A stretch of DNA of 64,000 nucleotides from assembly GCA_015680685.1 (NCBI GenBank), contig MNCI01033649.1, positions 17,352-81,351 on the forward strand, written 5' to 3'. Numbering within the stretch: position 1 is the first letter of the stretch; each line of letters starts with the position of its first letter. The notes below the pieces were generated by a model, which saw only the letters and a list, made by a program, of their open reading frames with translations, had not been told where the DNA came from and did not search any database. Positions 1-12,586 of the stretch are shown in pieces. The translations under genes were made by a program, and so were the position numbers. The DNA comes from Gnetum montanum. Taxonomy: Eukaryota > Streptophyta > Gnetopsida > Gnetales > Gnetaceae.

Positions 1-136
1 GGTATCTAAGCCTTGGTGTTGTTAAAGACTATCAAGCATCTAAACCCTATTTGAAAAACACCTTTGATTCCATGACCTTAAAGGTCACGAGATTGAAAGA
101 CCCCACAATGTTGGTAGTCCCAAATGGTTGCCAATA
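1..136 (+). repeat. 3' end of a Tat-like LTR (T0)
   Basis: This stretch aligns by eye with the last part of the LTRs of element T at 31,610-31,746 and 47,936-48,056 plus 55,017-55,044. Shared words include GGTATCT, CCTTGGTGTTG, CACCTAAACCCTATTTG and CCAAATGG. It ends in CCAATA, like the right-hand LTR of T. No primer site follows, so it is most likely the outer end of a 3' LTR whose body lies before the window. Confidence 0.6.
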
Positions 137-3100
137 GGGATAGGTGTAACAAAATATACAAAATACAATAAAAATGGCTCTTAGTCATAACCTCAATAGG
201 GCAACATCATGTAGTATGATTATGACCATCTTGGATAAGGAAAGAATCATTGCAACTTAAGAAATAAGAATTAAATAATGAAATAAATATTTTTAGTATT
301 TTAATTTCTAAGGAATCAACAATAGAATAATTGAAAATCATAAGTTTTATTCACCATGAAAACATTGTACTTCATATCAACCAAATGGTTTCAAGTTATA
401 TAAGCAAGGTAGCACTATGACAAAGTATAGCTGCACTTGCAAACGTGATAATTTAAAGACCCATAAGACAAGAGAAGAAATCAAGTTACCTAAGGAAGGA
501 AGAGTTTTCATACAAAACCATACACTAAAATACAAATGAATAAATTTTTCAGTATGAGAACTCATCTCAGGTATTTATGGTTTTTGCATGAAAATGAAGG
601 AGGTTTGTCAACACCTAGGCATCCACAAAGGCATGTTAATGTAAACTAAGCTAATCCTAGTTATAGGAAAGGAAAAGAAGACAAAACTAGTACTAGCAAG
701 AGGATGAATCAATGCTCCTATGCTAACATAGGAGACGCATTGATAAAGAGTATTTAATGCATGTTCCCCCAAAATCACACTTTGTACATTGGATCTAGAT
801 AATAGCTAAAACTCAAGGAACATGTTGAAAGGACCAAAGGATATATGAATGAATTCAAAATCATTATAAAGAGCTTGGAATCATCTGCATAACCTTAAAG
901 TATGACATAAGGGATAATGATGCATCTCAAAAGACTAGGAATTTCTACCAAACATACTAGACTACAAACACAATGCACATCAATACTTTCTAGGTCTAAG
1001 GTTTACAGTTGACATATAAATTACCATTGTATGCCTCATTATTTTTCCATGATTGGATAAAGCTAGTCCAATAGCTTTGACACCAAAGGTACAAGGACTA
1101 GGACTAGACACATAACAAGGCTAATGTAGAGAAATACAAATATATGAATACTTTGGTACAAAATGCATTACAAATTTCCACATTGATAAGAGGATCTAAG
1201 GGATGATTGATAACAAGAAAAGTCCCTTGGCATGTTTGTAAAGTTGAAGATGCCTTAGGTTTTGATGGAATGATGTTTAATACATCTTTTGGTTTGTATA
1301 TAATTGCCAATGTTTATGCATGTTTGCTACTTGTAGTTTGACAATGTGATCCTTGTCATCTCTAGATCTTTATTTTGAGAGAGGTTATCATGTCTTGTAT
1401 TGAGCAACTATTCTTCAAAAGGAAATGAATGATTTCATCTTCATGAACCATAGGAGTGTACCTATCCAAACATGTTAAATTGTAACAATGCTAAAAATTA
1501 TATGAATTATTTAGATGATAAATCACCATTAAAAAATCATGCACAAGAACCATGGTAAGTAGAATTCCCAAAGAAAACCTGAAGAACAAACTCATAGCCT
1601 AATACTAAACATATACATGGGTATGATGAATAAGATAGAATCAAAACACATCCCCAATAATTTCTCTTCCCCACAACTAAGTTACGAGACACTAGTCTTG
1701 CATAATACTAATGAAAGGCACACATTGAAGAACACAAGCATAACAAGTAAAGGCATGAATGTTGGATTTAACAAACAAAAAGGCTCTAAAATGTGTTATA
1801 TCATCAATCAAATAGATCGAGATATGCAAGGTCATGAAGTATGATATGGTGAGACATCTAACATCGAATCAAAATATGTAAGGAAAAAATAAAGATCGAA
1901 GAAGCTATTCCTAGCCAAACAATTAGGCTCATCAAGTTGCACCCACATATGTAGAAGAATAATCGAGTGCATTCTGTCATGCAACCACCATCATCTTTGA
2001 AGTTAAGCTTAAGCTTACTACCTCATAATTCCAGGCCACTAAAGATTCATAAGTATGTCCTCATCATAGTAGGCACTTGTCTTTCTTACCCTTATCAAAC
2101 CTATTGATGAGACACTCATGGATTCCCAACAACTAGTGAAACATCAATATCAAACATGAGTCTATCCCCTTAAATGGAAAATCCCATCTTCTACTTCACT
2201 TGATAAACTTTCTACCACACACAATAATGGACAAGATATAAAATGAACAAAATGTAAAATGCATGATGGAAAAATAAAAGGAGGTGAGAGTGTAACATTA
2301 TTGAATCCCTAGACAACCATTTAATAAGCTCATGAAATATGTGAGCACATCCTACATCCAATGAAAGATTGACTATAACATCCCTTCATCACTACTCATC
2401 CACATAATGAGGATAGATCCTCAAGTTCTCCTTCTCACTAAGTGTAAGAATAAACCTACTTCTAGCAATGTCATCTAGCCTTGATTATTCCATGGTTTAA
2501 CCATTGATAAAATTGAACCAAGAAAACATATTGCAAAACATCTAGAAGTCAATCAAGATTCCTAAATTTTACTTTACTAGAATCCTTTCATTAATTCCCT
2601 TGGCTAAATCCTAATTCTAATATAGATTACAATTTCATTACTAAGGGATGATGGGTATGATTATGGTTTGGATCAACGATTTTAGATTTTGACCCCTATG
2701 GAGCATATGAATTTAGGAATTGGATAGAAGTAGCAATTGATGTTACCAAAGTTCACTAAAAGAAAACCTTCTAGGCCTTCATGGTCATGAGTAGGAATGG
2801 AGTAGTAGATTGTCTTGGACTATTACATTTGAAATTCAACTAATCCAGCTAATGGGTTAAGCATAAGAAAGGCTTACATGTGTATTGAGTCAACCACTTG
2901 TTTTGATTGTGGTTTAGCAATCATAGGATTTATCTAGGATAATAAAAGTACCAATCTATGTGGATCAGTAATCTTGGAGTTGCATTACTATTCCCATCAC
3001 CTCTTCTTTTCTTCATTGTTAATCTATTATTTTCTCTTATTTTTTTCATCTTTTTGCTTCATTTATTCATTTTTTTATCTTTTCTTTCTTTTATGAGAAG

Positions 3101-3451
3101 AGTGTTTTTGATGATGCATGGGAATCATGGAAATGATTGGAGTGTTAGATCACCATCTAAAGTCTTCAACTTACATGAACATAAGAATTCATCCCTCACC
3201 ACTTGGCATGCATGGGTTAAAGAGATCAAGAATCCATTTTGACTAGGATTGCAAGGCATGGCAACATGTACACCTTGATTTAATCACACTAATTAGACCT
3301 ATTTGGTGATCACAAAGATTCTTGATGATACATCCTTTCCTTACTAGTATCCAAACATTCTTTTAAGATTTCAAAGCTCATATACCAAGATGTGAACCCA
3401 CCACCTACCCATGGTTCTAATAGAATTAGCTTTAACAAATTGTAATGTGAG
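137..3451. other. unassigned AT-rich DNA
   Basis: I find no retrotransposon domain, LTR pair or RNA gene here that I can support. Reading frames are short and closed by many stops on both strands. A pyrimidine-rich tract at about 2,985-3,095 produces a leucine- and phenylalanine-rich frame that is compositional rather than genic. The stretch may be decayed retroelement or intergenic DNA; I see nothing specific in it. Confidence 0.5.
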
Positions 3452-4075
3452 TGATGAGTCATTTCTATGGTTACATTGATGTAGCCATGCTAAGATGGGA
3501 TTTGATGTGTTGACTTGGCCTCATCAACATAGTATCTATTCTCACCTATAAATACACACTCACTTGCTGTATTTATGGCATCTTTTGTCATAGTTGTAGC
3601 TAAACTCTTGTAGTTTTTCATTTGAAAGTTAAAATATTTTTCTAAGTGCCCACAATAGGAGTCAAATAGTGTACAAATCTTTATTCAAGCATGGTTGTAC
3701 CTATGCATGATAGTGCGTGCAGCAATACATAGGAGCTTTCTGAGGAGCTTTCTGATATACCTTGTAGCACTTTCAAATAGATTAATTTTTTATTTATGCA
3801 AGTAATATTTTATGTAATTTCCTTTAATGTTCTAGGTAATTAAGCTAAATTAAGCCAAATTAGATAGGGATTAATTAACAAATAAGTATGACCACTTTGA
3901 GCATATGCTTGATGCTTGGTAATTCTAGTAATGCTTAATGTTTGATAACCCAATAGTATTAAACATATTTAGGATGTGTACGGCAAGTGGAAACAAATTA
4001 TTATGTTAGAATCAGTTAGGTGTAGCTAGTTATTACTACATCTTCTTCTTATTAGGTAAAATAATTAAATTGATG
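3452..4075 (+). repeat. A/B-type LTR remnant (B0), plus orientation
   Basis: Read on the plus strand this matches the reverse complement of family A LTRs in order: a CTATAAATAC TATA box near 3,545, then GTGCCCACAATAGGAGTC near 3,648, then CTTTATTCAAGC with TTGTACCT, then GTGTACGGCAAGTGGAAAC near 3,976. The family A LTR end and the tRNA-Asp primer site are not visible, so the right end and leader appear deleted. It directly precedes a gag remnant in the same orientation, which fits a broken 5' LTR. Confidence 0.6.
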
Positions 4076-4079
4076 TGGT

Positions 4080-5984
4080 AGACACCATGGTAGTGAAATT
4101 CCTCCCTCCTCTTCATCTACATCTTCTTCTTCTTCCTCTAAATTTGATTGAAACCACAATTGATGAAACTATGATGGAGGTGAATGGCGGAACAATGATC
4201 ATAGGCCCCATCATGATTGAAGGGATAGCCAGGGACATTAGAAAAATCATCATAATCATGATGATGATGAGCCCTTGCTAGCAACCTGAAGCATGTTGAC
4301 CATTCTAGAGGGAGTTAGGATCCCAACCAAGCATGTGAAAGATAGTAGAATCAAGTGATTGGATATGAACAATATTCCTAGATTTAAAGGGAAATATAAC
4401 ATAGATTGATAGACCCATCTTCAGGTCTTTCATGATGTCTATGCCTTGCAAAATATAGAAAATGATTGGCAAAAACTTAAGCTATTCCCCAGGACACTCA
4501 TAAAAGAAGTAAAATGTTGGTACTAATCCATGGATCTAGAATCAATTACAAATAGAGTATGATGCTTGTGTTGTCCAATGAAAAATATCATATATACTCC
4601 ATAGTGTCTAATTTGAAAAAGAAAATCCAAGGCTAGTGACAAGGAACACATGAACCCTTGGACATAACCATGGGTAGATGTGATTCTCTTTTACATAGAT
4701 GTCTTAGCCATGATTATTCTCAACAAAAGTAGCTTTACCATATCATATATGGACTCTAATCCAAAATGAGGAGAACTCTTAGGGCCTACACCCAAGGGAT
4801 ATTGTTAGAACTAAGAGCCCATAAAATTCAAAGGCTAATTGAGTAGATTGCAAAAGAACAAGATGAGTTGAGAACATGAAAAAGTGTTATGTATAACTAG
4901 GATTCTTCCATCAGAAAGATGGAGGTCTAATTTTATGATAGTGAGGGGGATGCAACACTTGATGAGGTGGTGTAATGAAAAACCTTTGCAATTGAAAAAT
5001 CTATGTTTAAAATTTTAGCTAAGATTGATTAATTGTGGGAATATTTGGATAAAAAATTTTAAACTACCTTGAAAATTATAGAAGAATCTAAAGAACAAGG
5101 TAGTGATCATAACCGCAAAATAAGGAAAGAAGCTAAATGTGCCTACTAAAGGGGTAAGGGTAAGGCTACAATAGTAAAAGAGGTTGTGGAGTCAGAATTA
5201 GATGATGACAGTGGGTGTGACATATGTTAATATGAACATCCTAAGGGATGTTTCCCTATTGTTTCACACTTATAGGAATCTGGGGTGCATGCTTTAAATC
5301 CTAGACTAGCATGAAGGTAATCACCCAGAAGGTTACCTTATCCTCAAGTTAAGCCAAAATAGTTTCACCAACAACAAGAAGCTTATATCCAAGTGGAGCT
5401 CCACCAAAACTGTATGAGTAGTATCAACAATGGCAACATCCACAATCATGTGGGATGCCCCCACCAAGAAAATAGTACCCTTACAGGTAGCCAGATCCAT
5501 ATGGGTACTATATTCAACAACCCATGTCTTTGTGTGACTCTTCCAATCATGCTTCCTTTCAGCATTACTACTACCCTCTAGAGTATTATAGAACTTATTC
5601 TCCATCTTCTAGATGGGAAACCTCATATTCCTATCATCCTTCTCATCCTTTAACACACATTTCTTCCCCTTCAACATAATTATCACATGCTATATCTATG
5701 CAGGGTGAAATTCACATGCAACTACAACAACATAATGCTACTAAGGCTATTAAATTATAGCTGGCTCCTTAGCTAAGTGGTTTGGAACCTAGATCCTATA
5801 AAAGACCATTCTTCTTAACCAAAAGCCCTACCAAGCCCTCACCTACTTATGCGACTAGTCACTCTATGTCTCATTCATCCTCTACATTCATTTCTTTCAA
5901 GAGTCCTTTAAACCAAATGTCATTATATTTAATTAGATCAAGGCTAGAAACCTTCCTAGGAAAAGAACTAATCTTGTAAGTTTA
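4080..5984 (+). pseudogene. gag remnant of B0 (A/B-type gypsy element)
   Basis: This is a decayed capsid and nucleocapsid region of a Ty3/gypsy gag. Around 4,300-4,560 the plus strand reads RIPTKHVKDSRIK, then LDMNNI, then HLQVFHDVYALQNIEN and LIKEVKCWY, matching the same blocks in A2 gag at 52.9-53.2 kb. Around 5,050-5,330 it reads KIIEESKEQGSDHN, a basic GKGKA segment, then a zinc-knuckle-like CDICQYEHPKGC with spacing C-x2-C-x3-H-x3-C. A proline- and glutamine-rich stretch follows. Numerous stops, mostly TAG, and frame changes make it non-coding today. It sits between the B0 LTR and the B0 protease, the usual gag position. The assignment to gag is firm; the choice between family A and B is not. 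Confidence 0.75.
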
Positions 5985-6236
5985 CTTATCTACTTGTAGG
6001 TTGTTGGAAATGAGGCATGCAAGGCTCTTCTCAATTTAGGTTCTTGTGTTAATATGATTTCCCATGAAATGTATAATTTCTAGAACTTGCCTCCTCTCAA
6101 GAAGAGAAACATCTATTTAGAATAGGTAGAACAGTCCATCACTATTCTTTTGGGACTAGTGGAGGACATTGTGACCACTATCTATGGATGGTCATATCTT
6201 GCCAATTTCCTCATAATCAAAGTTAACACTTGTAAG
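5985..6236 (+). pseudogene. retropepsin remnant of B0
   Basis: The plus strand reads YLQVVGNEACKALLNLGSCVN near 5,990-6,050, then LPPLKKRNIYLE and SITILLGLVEDIVTTIYGWSY up to about 6,210. These match the protease of A2 (ALLDSG, then LPLLKKRNIQLEL, then LGLVEDIVTTVYGWSY). In retropepsins the DSG or DTG triad supplies the catalytic aspartate. Here it reads NLG, so the catalytic Asp is lost. The frame continues the gag remnant upstream. Homology ends near 6,236, where an unrelated charged coding-like stretch begins. Confidence 0.7.
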
Positions 6237-6307
6237 AGAAGCCAATGGGGAGGACAAGGATAAGCTCAAGAGGTCCATAGAGGAACCACCATTAGCATTA
6301 GACTAGC

Positions 6308-7125
6308 TGATGAGTGGCGAGGTACCCCTACACTCAACCATACGAATACGAGCGTTTCACACATGATCCAATCGAACTCCAAGGACTAAGTGCTTATGCA
6401 CCTTATGGTACACTTAAGGTTAATCAATTGTTGTCTTACCAAACTTACTTGTATTGTCACAGTTGTATGGTTAAGTAAGTCTGAGGTATATGATTTTTAT
6501 AACATTTTTCTTTTTATCGTCTATGCTAAGAGAGGAAAGGGTGAAGAGACTAAGTAACTAACTTTCACTAACTAAGCTTTAATTTTCCTAACACCAGTAT
6601 CCGTTTCCACTTTTCGTACACACCCTGAACTAGTGCAACGTTATTGGGATTACCAAACGCTATTCGTTACTGGGTTACCAAGCGTAGCACATGTGCTCGA
6701 AGCGGTCATACTGAATGCACTTAACTAGGAGAGTTGAGGGTTGAGAGTGATTAATTGTCTAAGAAAGCATTTAAAAATTTAACAATAATTAAAGTATTAT
6801 TTAGCTTAGTCCATGCACTACAAGGTTTATCATAATATTCATCTTTATTTCTATACACAAATGTGTGCTCAGGTACAATTTGCTCGAATAAAGATATAAT
6901 CACTTTGAGATTCCTACTGTGGGCACATGGAAATTATTCTATCTCTGGAATGGTAAAACTACCAGAGCTTAGCTAAGGGTCTAGATCTAGATGGGAAAAC
7001 AAGGGAAAGCTGCATCTTATTTATACAACTGGTGATGGGCTGCGATATCGTGTACGTGATATCGCAGGGGCCGACGTGATATCATGTACGTGATATCGTG
7101 GCCCATATGATATCGCATCTCATCA
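6308..7125 (-). repeat. A1 3' LTR (818 bases)
   Basis: It aligns over its full length with LTRs at 48,057-48,880, 54,254-55,016 and 60,153-60,965. On the minus strand it starts TGATGAG and ends CTCATCA. A TATAAATA box lies at 7,018-7,025 on the minus strand. Upstream of it, between the TATA box and the LTR start, five GATATC sites begin at 7,044, 7,058, 7,078, 7,092 and 7,109. The purine tract that would prime plus-strand synthesis is just inside, at 7,126-7,138 (read on the minus strand as AGTCATGGGGGTA). Confidence 0.9.
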
Positions 7126-8555
7126 TACCCCCATGACTAAATGAAAACTCATCCTCAAGTTTCTTATAAAATATTAGGAAGGTATGGGATTATTGACCTG
7201 AATGAAACTAATGGTAGATGGGGTGACATGTGAACGGATCATCATTACAAAACATGATGAAATTTAGTATTCATGAGAACAAGAGTGAAAACTATACATA
7301 TTTGAAATCCAGCCTTATTTGGCAGCTGGGAGAAAAGAGAAAAAAGAAAGAAAAGAAGGAGTCTGTTGTTACCAATGCCAAGATTGCACCTTTTGTTGTC
7401 CATCCATAAGCGCACCATCAATCTTATCCTTTGCATAACTGCTTTAGCACTAGTCCATTCCAAGTGTTTCCTCTAGATCCAATCCATTTTTGTATGATTT
7501 CCATCTGCACACACAACACAGTCTGATATTAGCAAGGATAAATGAATCATAATGAAATTGATACCTTGCCTCAGTGTAAGGTCCATTGGTTGAGTTGTGA
7601 TATGGCTGATACAGTTTTAAAGATATAATACTGGTGACTACCCAAGGTGTAGGGGGCCCCTTATGTGTTAATGGTTAATGTGACTTAGTAGATCTCATTC
7701 CAAATCCAACCTCAACCAACCACATCTAGTGAATTCGCATTAACACATTCGGCCAATCCATCCACCTGAAGTAACATGAATGCTTCCACCAAAGAGTCAC
7801 CACCATTCCGACGAGATGAACAAGGAGAAAGTAGGAAGTGAGAAGGGCCTTAGTTAGAGCGAACATGTTTATTGGAGTTCCATAACTAGTGCTTATAGCC
7901 CAGGTGATAATTTCATCTAAGGGATGTGCTTTGAATTCTCGCTGTTTTTTCTGTTTGTTTTTTTTATTTGCGTGAGAATCACACCATGTAAAGACTTATT
8001 ATTTTTATTTGCTCAGCTTCCTGATAATGTGGCAATGTCGGAATGGTAAGAAAACTCCAGAAGAAAACATCCAAGCACCCAAGAGAATGACTAGCACAAG
8101 TGCATCAAATCCCATTGAAGTCACACCTTTTTCAATCCTTGAGTCCTTCCTTAGTTTGAGAAATGCTCAGTCACCGAGTTGTTGATAGTTCTTATTATTG
8201 AAAAAGGAGACTATATAGTTCCAAGCCAAGAGAGACCATAGAAATTTATGGATGTATGGATGAAGTGGACTCATTGCTTGATATATCAAAAGAACCATAC
8301 CTTAGTATCAACATCATAACTTAAAGGTAAAAATCAAACATTAGCAATCAATGGAATACAATTCATACCATCATCGGGAGCACTTATTAGGTGACAAACT
8401 GAAAAAAATAAACAAACACACAAACAAATAAAAAATTATGAATGATGTTGTAAAAAAAAACATGAAAAGTTAAAGAAATTTTTACAACAAAAAATATGTA
8501 CAAAAAAAACTTAAAAAGAAACTGAGGGCTGCAAATGATCAGCATAGGTGGGCAT
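7126..8555 (-). other. A1 non-coding 3' tail
   Basis: No coding domain is visible between the protease stop region and the 3' LTR. The tail aligns with 48,881-50,750 of A2 and 60,966-62,990 of A3, including TGTGCTTTGAATTCTC and the block CACACC..TTTTCAATCCTTGAGTCC. Relative to A2 it lacks about 470 bases, corresponding to 49,403-49,872, with the join near 7,662. An A-rich block at 8,400-8,515 lies just after the coding region in element sense, where the transcript would be U-rich. Confidence 0.7.
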
Positions 8556-8559
8556 CTCC

Positions 8560-9360
8560 CCCATGACTAAATTGGAAGGGAGAGATCCAAAATAATGAAT
8601 GCTTGTTTGAATTGTTTAGAAGTGTCTAACTTCTCCCAATTGATGTTTTTAGGTTAAGGGTTGGAAGTTGGTGATGCTCATGCTCCAGTGTATCTATGCT
8701 TCCGACATGATTGCAAGTTGGTCCCCCAGTTAATTCCATGCATGTTGGTAAATTGCCCTCTAGGTTAGCTGTCAACCACTGGGTGTTATCGTGTTGTGTG
8801 GTTGCTACATACAGGCACCTTTGTATGTTAATCTTTGGTGCAGACCAGTTGCATGTAGGAGATGTTGAATGTTCCTGCATGCCATCACCCTCTATATCAC
8901 TGTATGTGATGTATGAAACCTTCTTCTTCTTGATCTTTCCATAAGTATTTTCCTTAGATATTTCCAAGGAAAGATCATGAATTCTTAGGCATGAATTTAT
9001 GGTACTTAGCCATGCCCTTCCCATTATTATTGGGAAGTCCCCTGTGTCATTATTTACTTGGATCACTAGGAAATCAGCTGGGTATGACCAACCACACAGT
9101 GGTAATGATGTCCCAAGGGAATAGTGATGGACTGGTCAGCCAGCTCTAAGCGAATATTGCCCTTCTTTAGTGGAGGCAGGTTCCAGGCTTTATACATTTC
9201 TTGCGATATTAAGTTGCCTTCGAAACTTGAGTCAAGAAGAGCTTTATGTGGTTCATTCCTAGTGACCTGGAGATAGATTAAGGGACTCCTAGGATCAAAG
9301 AATTTCTTGGGAAGGTGGTTCACCTTAATCCAATCAGTAACGGTATGTGTTAACATCATC
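8560..9360 (-). pseudogene. A1 retropepsin with C-terminal tail
   Basis: The upper part (9,066-9,359) reads THTVTDWIKVNHLPKKFFD, then HKALLDSSFEGNLIS, then LPPLKKGNIRLELADQSIT. The lower part (8,626-9,066) reads FLVIQVNNDTGDFPIIMGR followed by AWLSTI. This is the aspartic protease fold order: the catalytic D-S-G loop, here DSS, and the C-terminal IIMGRAW segment equivalent to the ILGRPWL of plant gypsy proteases. An 11-base deletion near 9,105 relative to A2 breaks the frame between the halves. After the protease comes a tail of about 130 residues ending near HGGDGHLC, and then non-coding DNA rather than RT. The protein would mature the capsid; this copy cannot. Confidence 0.8.
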
Positions 9361-10552
9361 GTATGCGTTGAGCTCTATTGTTGGTTTGAAGGGAGCTCCA
9401 AAGCCTTATTTCATGGAGACGTGTTTGGAGGTTCAACCACTTGTGGTTGTGAGAGCTTATTTGGACTATTGGTTTTGAAGAAAGGTCTTATCCTTATGCA
9501 GTTTTCAGAACCAATAGCGGGTTGAAGGTTTATAGCTCTCGTAGCATTGTGTTGCTACGGCTAAGTGGGGAGTTCCCCTTACATTGCTGGAGCGGGTGGT
9601 AGTGGAGCTATCAGTGTAAGAGTGGCAAATGGATTCAGAGGATGATATGCGTGTGGTGTGTCTCTCCTAGGAGAAGGAGTCCTATAGTACTCCTAAGCTT
9701 GGTAGTGATGTTGTGGGGTTGCATGACCAATAGAGTCACTTAGAGAGATTGATTGCTGCACGTAGTAGCCATATGGATCTGGTTGTCGGTAAGGGTATTG
9801 TTGCCTACGCTGTGGCATCCCCCATGACTATGGGCATTTCCACTGCTGGTGTTGTTCAATAGGTTTTGGTGGAGTTCCACTTGGATAATACGTTAATGGT
9901 TGGTGGAACTGCCTTGGGTTACCTTGGGGATAAGGTAACTGACGGGGTGCTTGCTGTTTGTTAAGTCTTGGATTGAGTGCATACACCCTAGACTCTTGTA
10001 GGTGTGAGATTATTGGGCAACATCCCTTACGATGGTCATATTGGTAGATCTCACATCCACCATCATTGTCTGTGTCTGAATCCACAACCTCTATTTTACC
10101 CTTACCTTTGCTACATGCATGGTCCAAATCCCTCTTCTTTTTTCTATCATGGTCACTACTTCGCTCCTTAGACTCCTCTACAATTTTCAGAACAGTTTCA
10201 AATCTACTATCTAAGGAGTCCCACATCTAATCTACCTTGGCCAACACTTCTATTGTTAATTTTTGAAGTAGAAAGTTCTTCCTATTCACCAACTCTTCAA
10301 CTGCTGACCCATCCTCCTCCTCGCAGAATCTCACTCCCCTCTTTCGGAGGGAAGGATTGCAGTTATATTCTTCTACACTTTCTCTCTTATGTAGCTCTCC
10401 TTATTCCTTAGCTACTTGCTCCAACAATCTATAAAATTCATGGGACCTAAGTTTAGATAATCTCTCTTGGGCATATGTTCCAAGGGTTCTCCTAGTTTCA
10501 TGTGTTAGCCCATCTACGAGATGGCGTAGTTGATCCCGTTGTGCATAACCCT
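9361..10552 (-). pseudogene. A1 gag, C-terminal part
   Basis: The open part at 9,828-10,226 begins MWDSLDSRFETVLKIVEES, continues with a basic linker rich in Lys and Arg, an acidic VDSDTDND stretch, then CEIYQYDHRKGC, where the second Cys of the C-x2-C-x3-H-x3-C knuckle is Tyr. A Pro- and Gln-rich tail follows (GNPRQFHQPLTYYPSG). The capsid portion continues upward to 10,552, where an N interrupts the assembly and the sequence turns into its own inverted copy. The match to A2 gag at 52.0-52.9 kb is clear. Confidence 0.8.
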
Positions 10553-10553
10553 N

Positions 10554-11328
10554 CAGGGTAATCAAGAACCCTTGGATGTTTCCATGGGCTAATATTATGC
10601 ATTGTTACATCATTGCCTGGGCCAGGGTTATGCACAACGGGATCAACTACGCCATCTCGTAGATGGGCTAACACATGAAACTAGGAGAACCCTTGGAACA
10701 TATGCCCAAGAGAGATTATCTAAACTTAGGTCCCATGAATTTTATAGATTGTTGGAGCAAGTAGCTAAGGAATAAGGAGAGCTACATAAGAGAGAAAGTG
10801 TAGAAGAATATAACTGCAATCCTTCCCTCCGAAAGAGGGGAGTGAGATTCTGCGAGGAGGAGGATGGGTCAGCAGTTGAAGAGTTGGTGAATAGGAAGAA
10901 CTTGCTACTTCAAAAATTAATAATAGAAGTGTTGGCCAAGGTAGATTAGATGTGGGACTCCTTAGATAGTAGATTTGAAACTGTTCTGAAAATTGTAGAG
11001 GAGTCTAAGGAGCGAAGTAGTGACCATGATAGAAAAAAGAAGAGGGATTTGGACCATGCATGTAGCAAAGGTAAGGGTAAAATAGAGGTTGTGGATTCAG
11101 ACACAGACAATGATGGTGGATGTGAGATCTACCAATATGACCATCCTAAGGAATGTTGCCCAATAATCTCACACCTACAAGAGTCTAGGGTGTATGCACT
11201 CAATCCAAGACTTAACAAACAGCAAGCACCCCGTCAGTTACCTTATCCCCAAGGTAACCCAAGGCAGTTCCACCAACCATTAACGTATTATCCAAGTGGA
11301 ACTCCACCGCAACCTATTGAGCAACACC
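10554..11328 (+). repeat. inverted copy of A1 gag, probable misoriented contig
   Basis: 10,624-11,328 is the reverse complement of 9,848-10,552 with a few differences; for example the knuckle reads YDHPKEC here and YDHRKGC there. The 10,557-10,623 loop, reverse-complemented, is exactly the continuation expected from A2 at 52,790-52,860. One edge is a single N at 10,553 and the other is the 560-base gap. A contig inserted backwards explains all of this better than a real 705-base foldback. Confidence 0.75.
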
Positions 11329-11888
11329 NNNNNNNNNNNNNNNNNNNNNNNNNNNNNNNNNNNNNNNNNNNNNNNNNNNNNNNNNNNNNNNNNNNNNNNN
11401 NNNNNNNNNNNNNNNNNNNNNNNNNNNNNNNNNNNNNNNNNNNNNNNNNNNNNNNNNNNNNNNNNNNNNNNNNNNNNNNNNNNNNNNNNNNNNNNNNNNN
11501 NNNNNNNNNNNNNNNNNNNNNNNNNNNNNNNNNNNNNNNNNNNNNNNNNNNNNNNNNNNNNNNNNNNNNNNNNNNNNNNNNNNNNNNNNNNNNNNNNNNN
11601 NNNNNNNNNNNNNNNNNNNNNNNNNNNNNNNNNNNNNNNNNNNNNNNNNNNNNNNNNNNNNNNNNNNNNNNNNNNNNNNNNNNNNNNNNNNNNNNNNNNN
11701 NNNNNNNNNNNNNNNNNNNNNNNNNNNNNNNNNNNNNNNNNNNNNNNNNNNNNNNNNNNNNNNNNNNNNNNNNNNNNNNNNNNNNNNNNNNNNNNNNNNN
11801 NNNNNNNNNNNNNNNNNNNNNNNNNNNNNNNNNNNNNNNNNNNNNNNNNNNNNNNNNNNNNNNNNNNNNNNNNNNNNNNNNNNNNNNN
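11329..11888. other. assembly gap, 560 Ns
   Basis: A run of N inside A1. By comparison with A2, the gag start, primer site and start of the 5' LTR should lie here. Confidence 0.95.
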
Positions 11889-12586
11889 TTGTCTTCCCAG
11901 ACTTACTTGTATTTGTCATGGTTGTATGGTTAAGTAAGTCTAAGGTATATGATTTTTATGTCTTTTCTGTTTTATCTCCTATGCTGACGAGGTGAAGGGT
12001 GAAGAGACTAATTAACTAACTTTAACTAACTAACTAAGCCTTAATTAACCTAGCATCAGTATCCGTTCCCACTTACCGTTCACACCTTGAACCAATGCAA
12101 CCTTGGTTACCAAACGCTAATCGTTGCTGGGATTACCAAGCGTAATGCACGTGCCCGAAGCGGTTGTACTGAATGCACTTAACTAGGAGAGTTGAGGGNT
12201 CCCGAAGCGGTTGTACTGAATGCACTTAACTAGGAGAGTTGAGGGNTTAGCTTAGTCCATGCACTACAACGTTTATCAGAAAGTTTGTCTTTATTTCCAT
12301 ACACAAATGTGNAATTAGAGTACTATTTAGCTTAGTCCATGCACTACAACGTTTATCAGAAAGTTTGTCTTTATTTCCATACACAAATGTGTGCTCAGGT
12401 ACAATTTGCTCGAATAAAGATCCGTTCACTTTGAGACTCCTACTGCGAGCACATGGAAATTATTCTATCTCTAGAATGGAAAAAATACTAGAGTTTAGCT
12501 AAGGGTCTAGATCTAGGTGGGAAAACAAGGGAAAGCCTCCTCTTATTTATAGAATTGGTGATGGGCTGCGATATTGCGTTCCATCA
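11889..12586 (-). repeat. A1 5' LTR, partial
   Basis: It resumes after the gap at the LTR word TTGTCTTCCCAGACTTACTT and ends CCATCA at 12,586, followed by the target duplication. It contains single Ns at 12,199, 12,246 and 12,312, each bordered by repeated sequence, so its interior is misassembled. Near the outer end only one GATATY site (12,570) remains, against five in the 3' LTR. A perfect CACGTG lies at 12,148-12,153. Confidence 0.85.

Noticed and set aside
2958-3242. Possible small membrane protein
   Set aside because: The hydrophobic stretch comes from a pyrimidine-rich tract; no start context, homologue or neighbour supports it.
8711-8944. Plus-strand 77-codon frame, and the similar one at 63,199-63,405
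   Set aside because: Both are antisense to the conserved post-protease tail of family A.
9848-11328. A 705-base inverted repeat as a foldback transposon or hairpin gene
   Set aside because: The loop reads correctly only when reversed, and the segment is bounded by an N and by the gap, which points to a misoriented contig.
10950-11937. Long open frames of 327, 213 and 201 codons
   Set aside because: They are open only because they run through the 560-base N gap; the real part is the inverted A1 gag piece.
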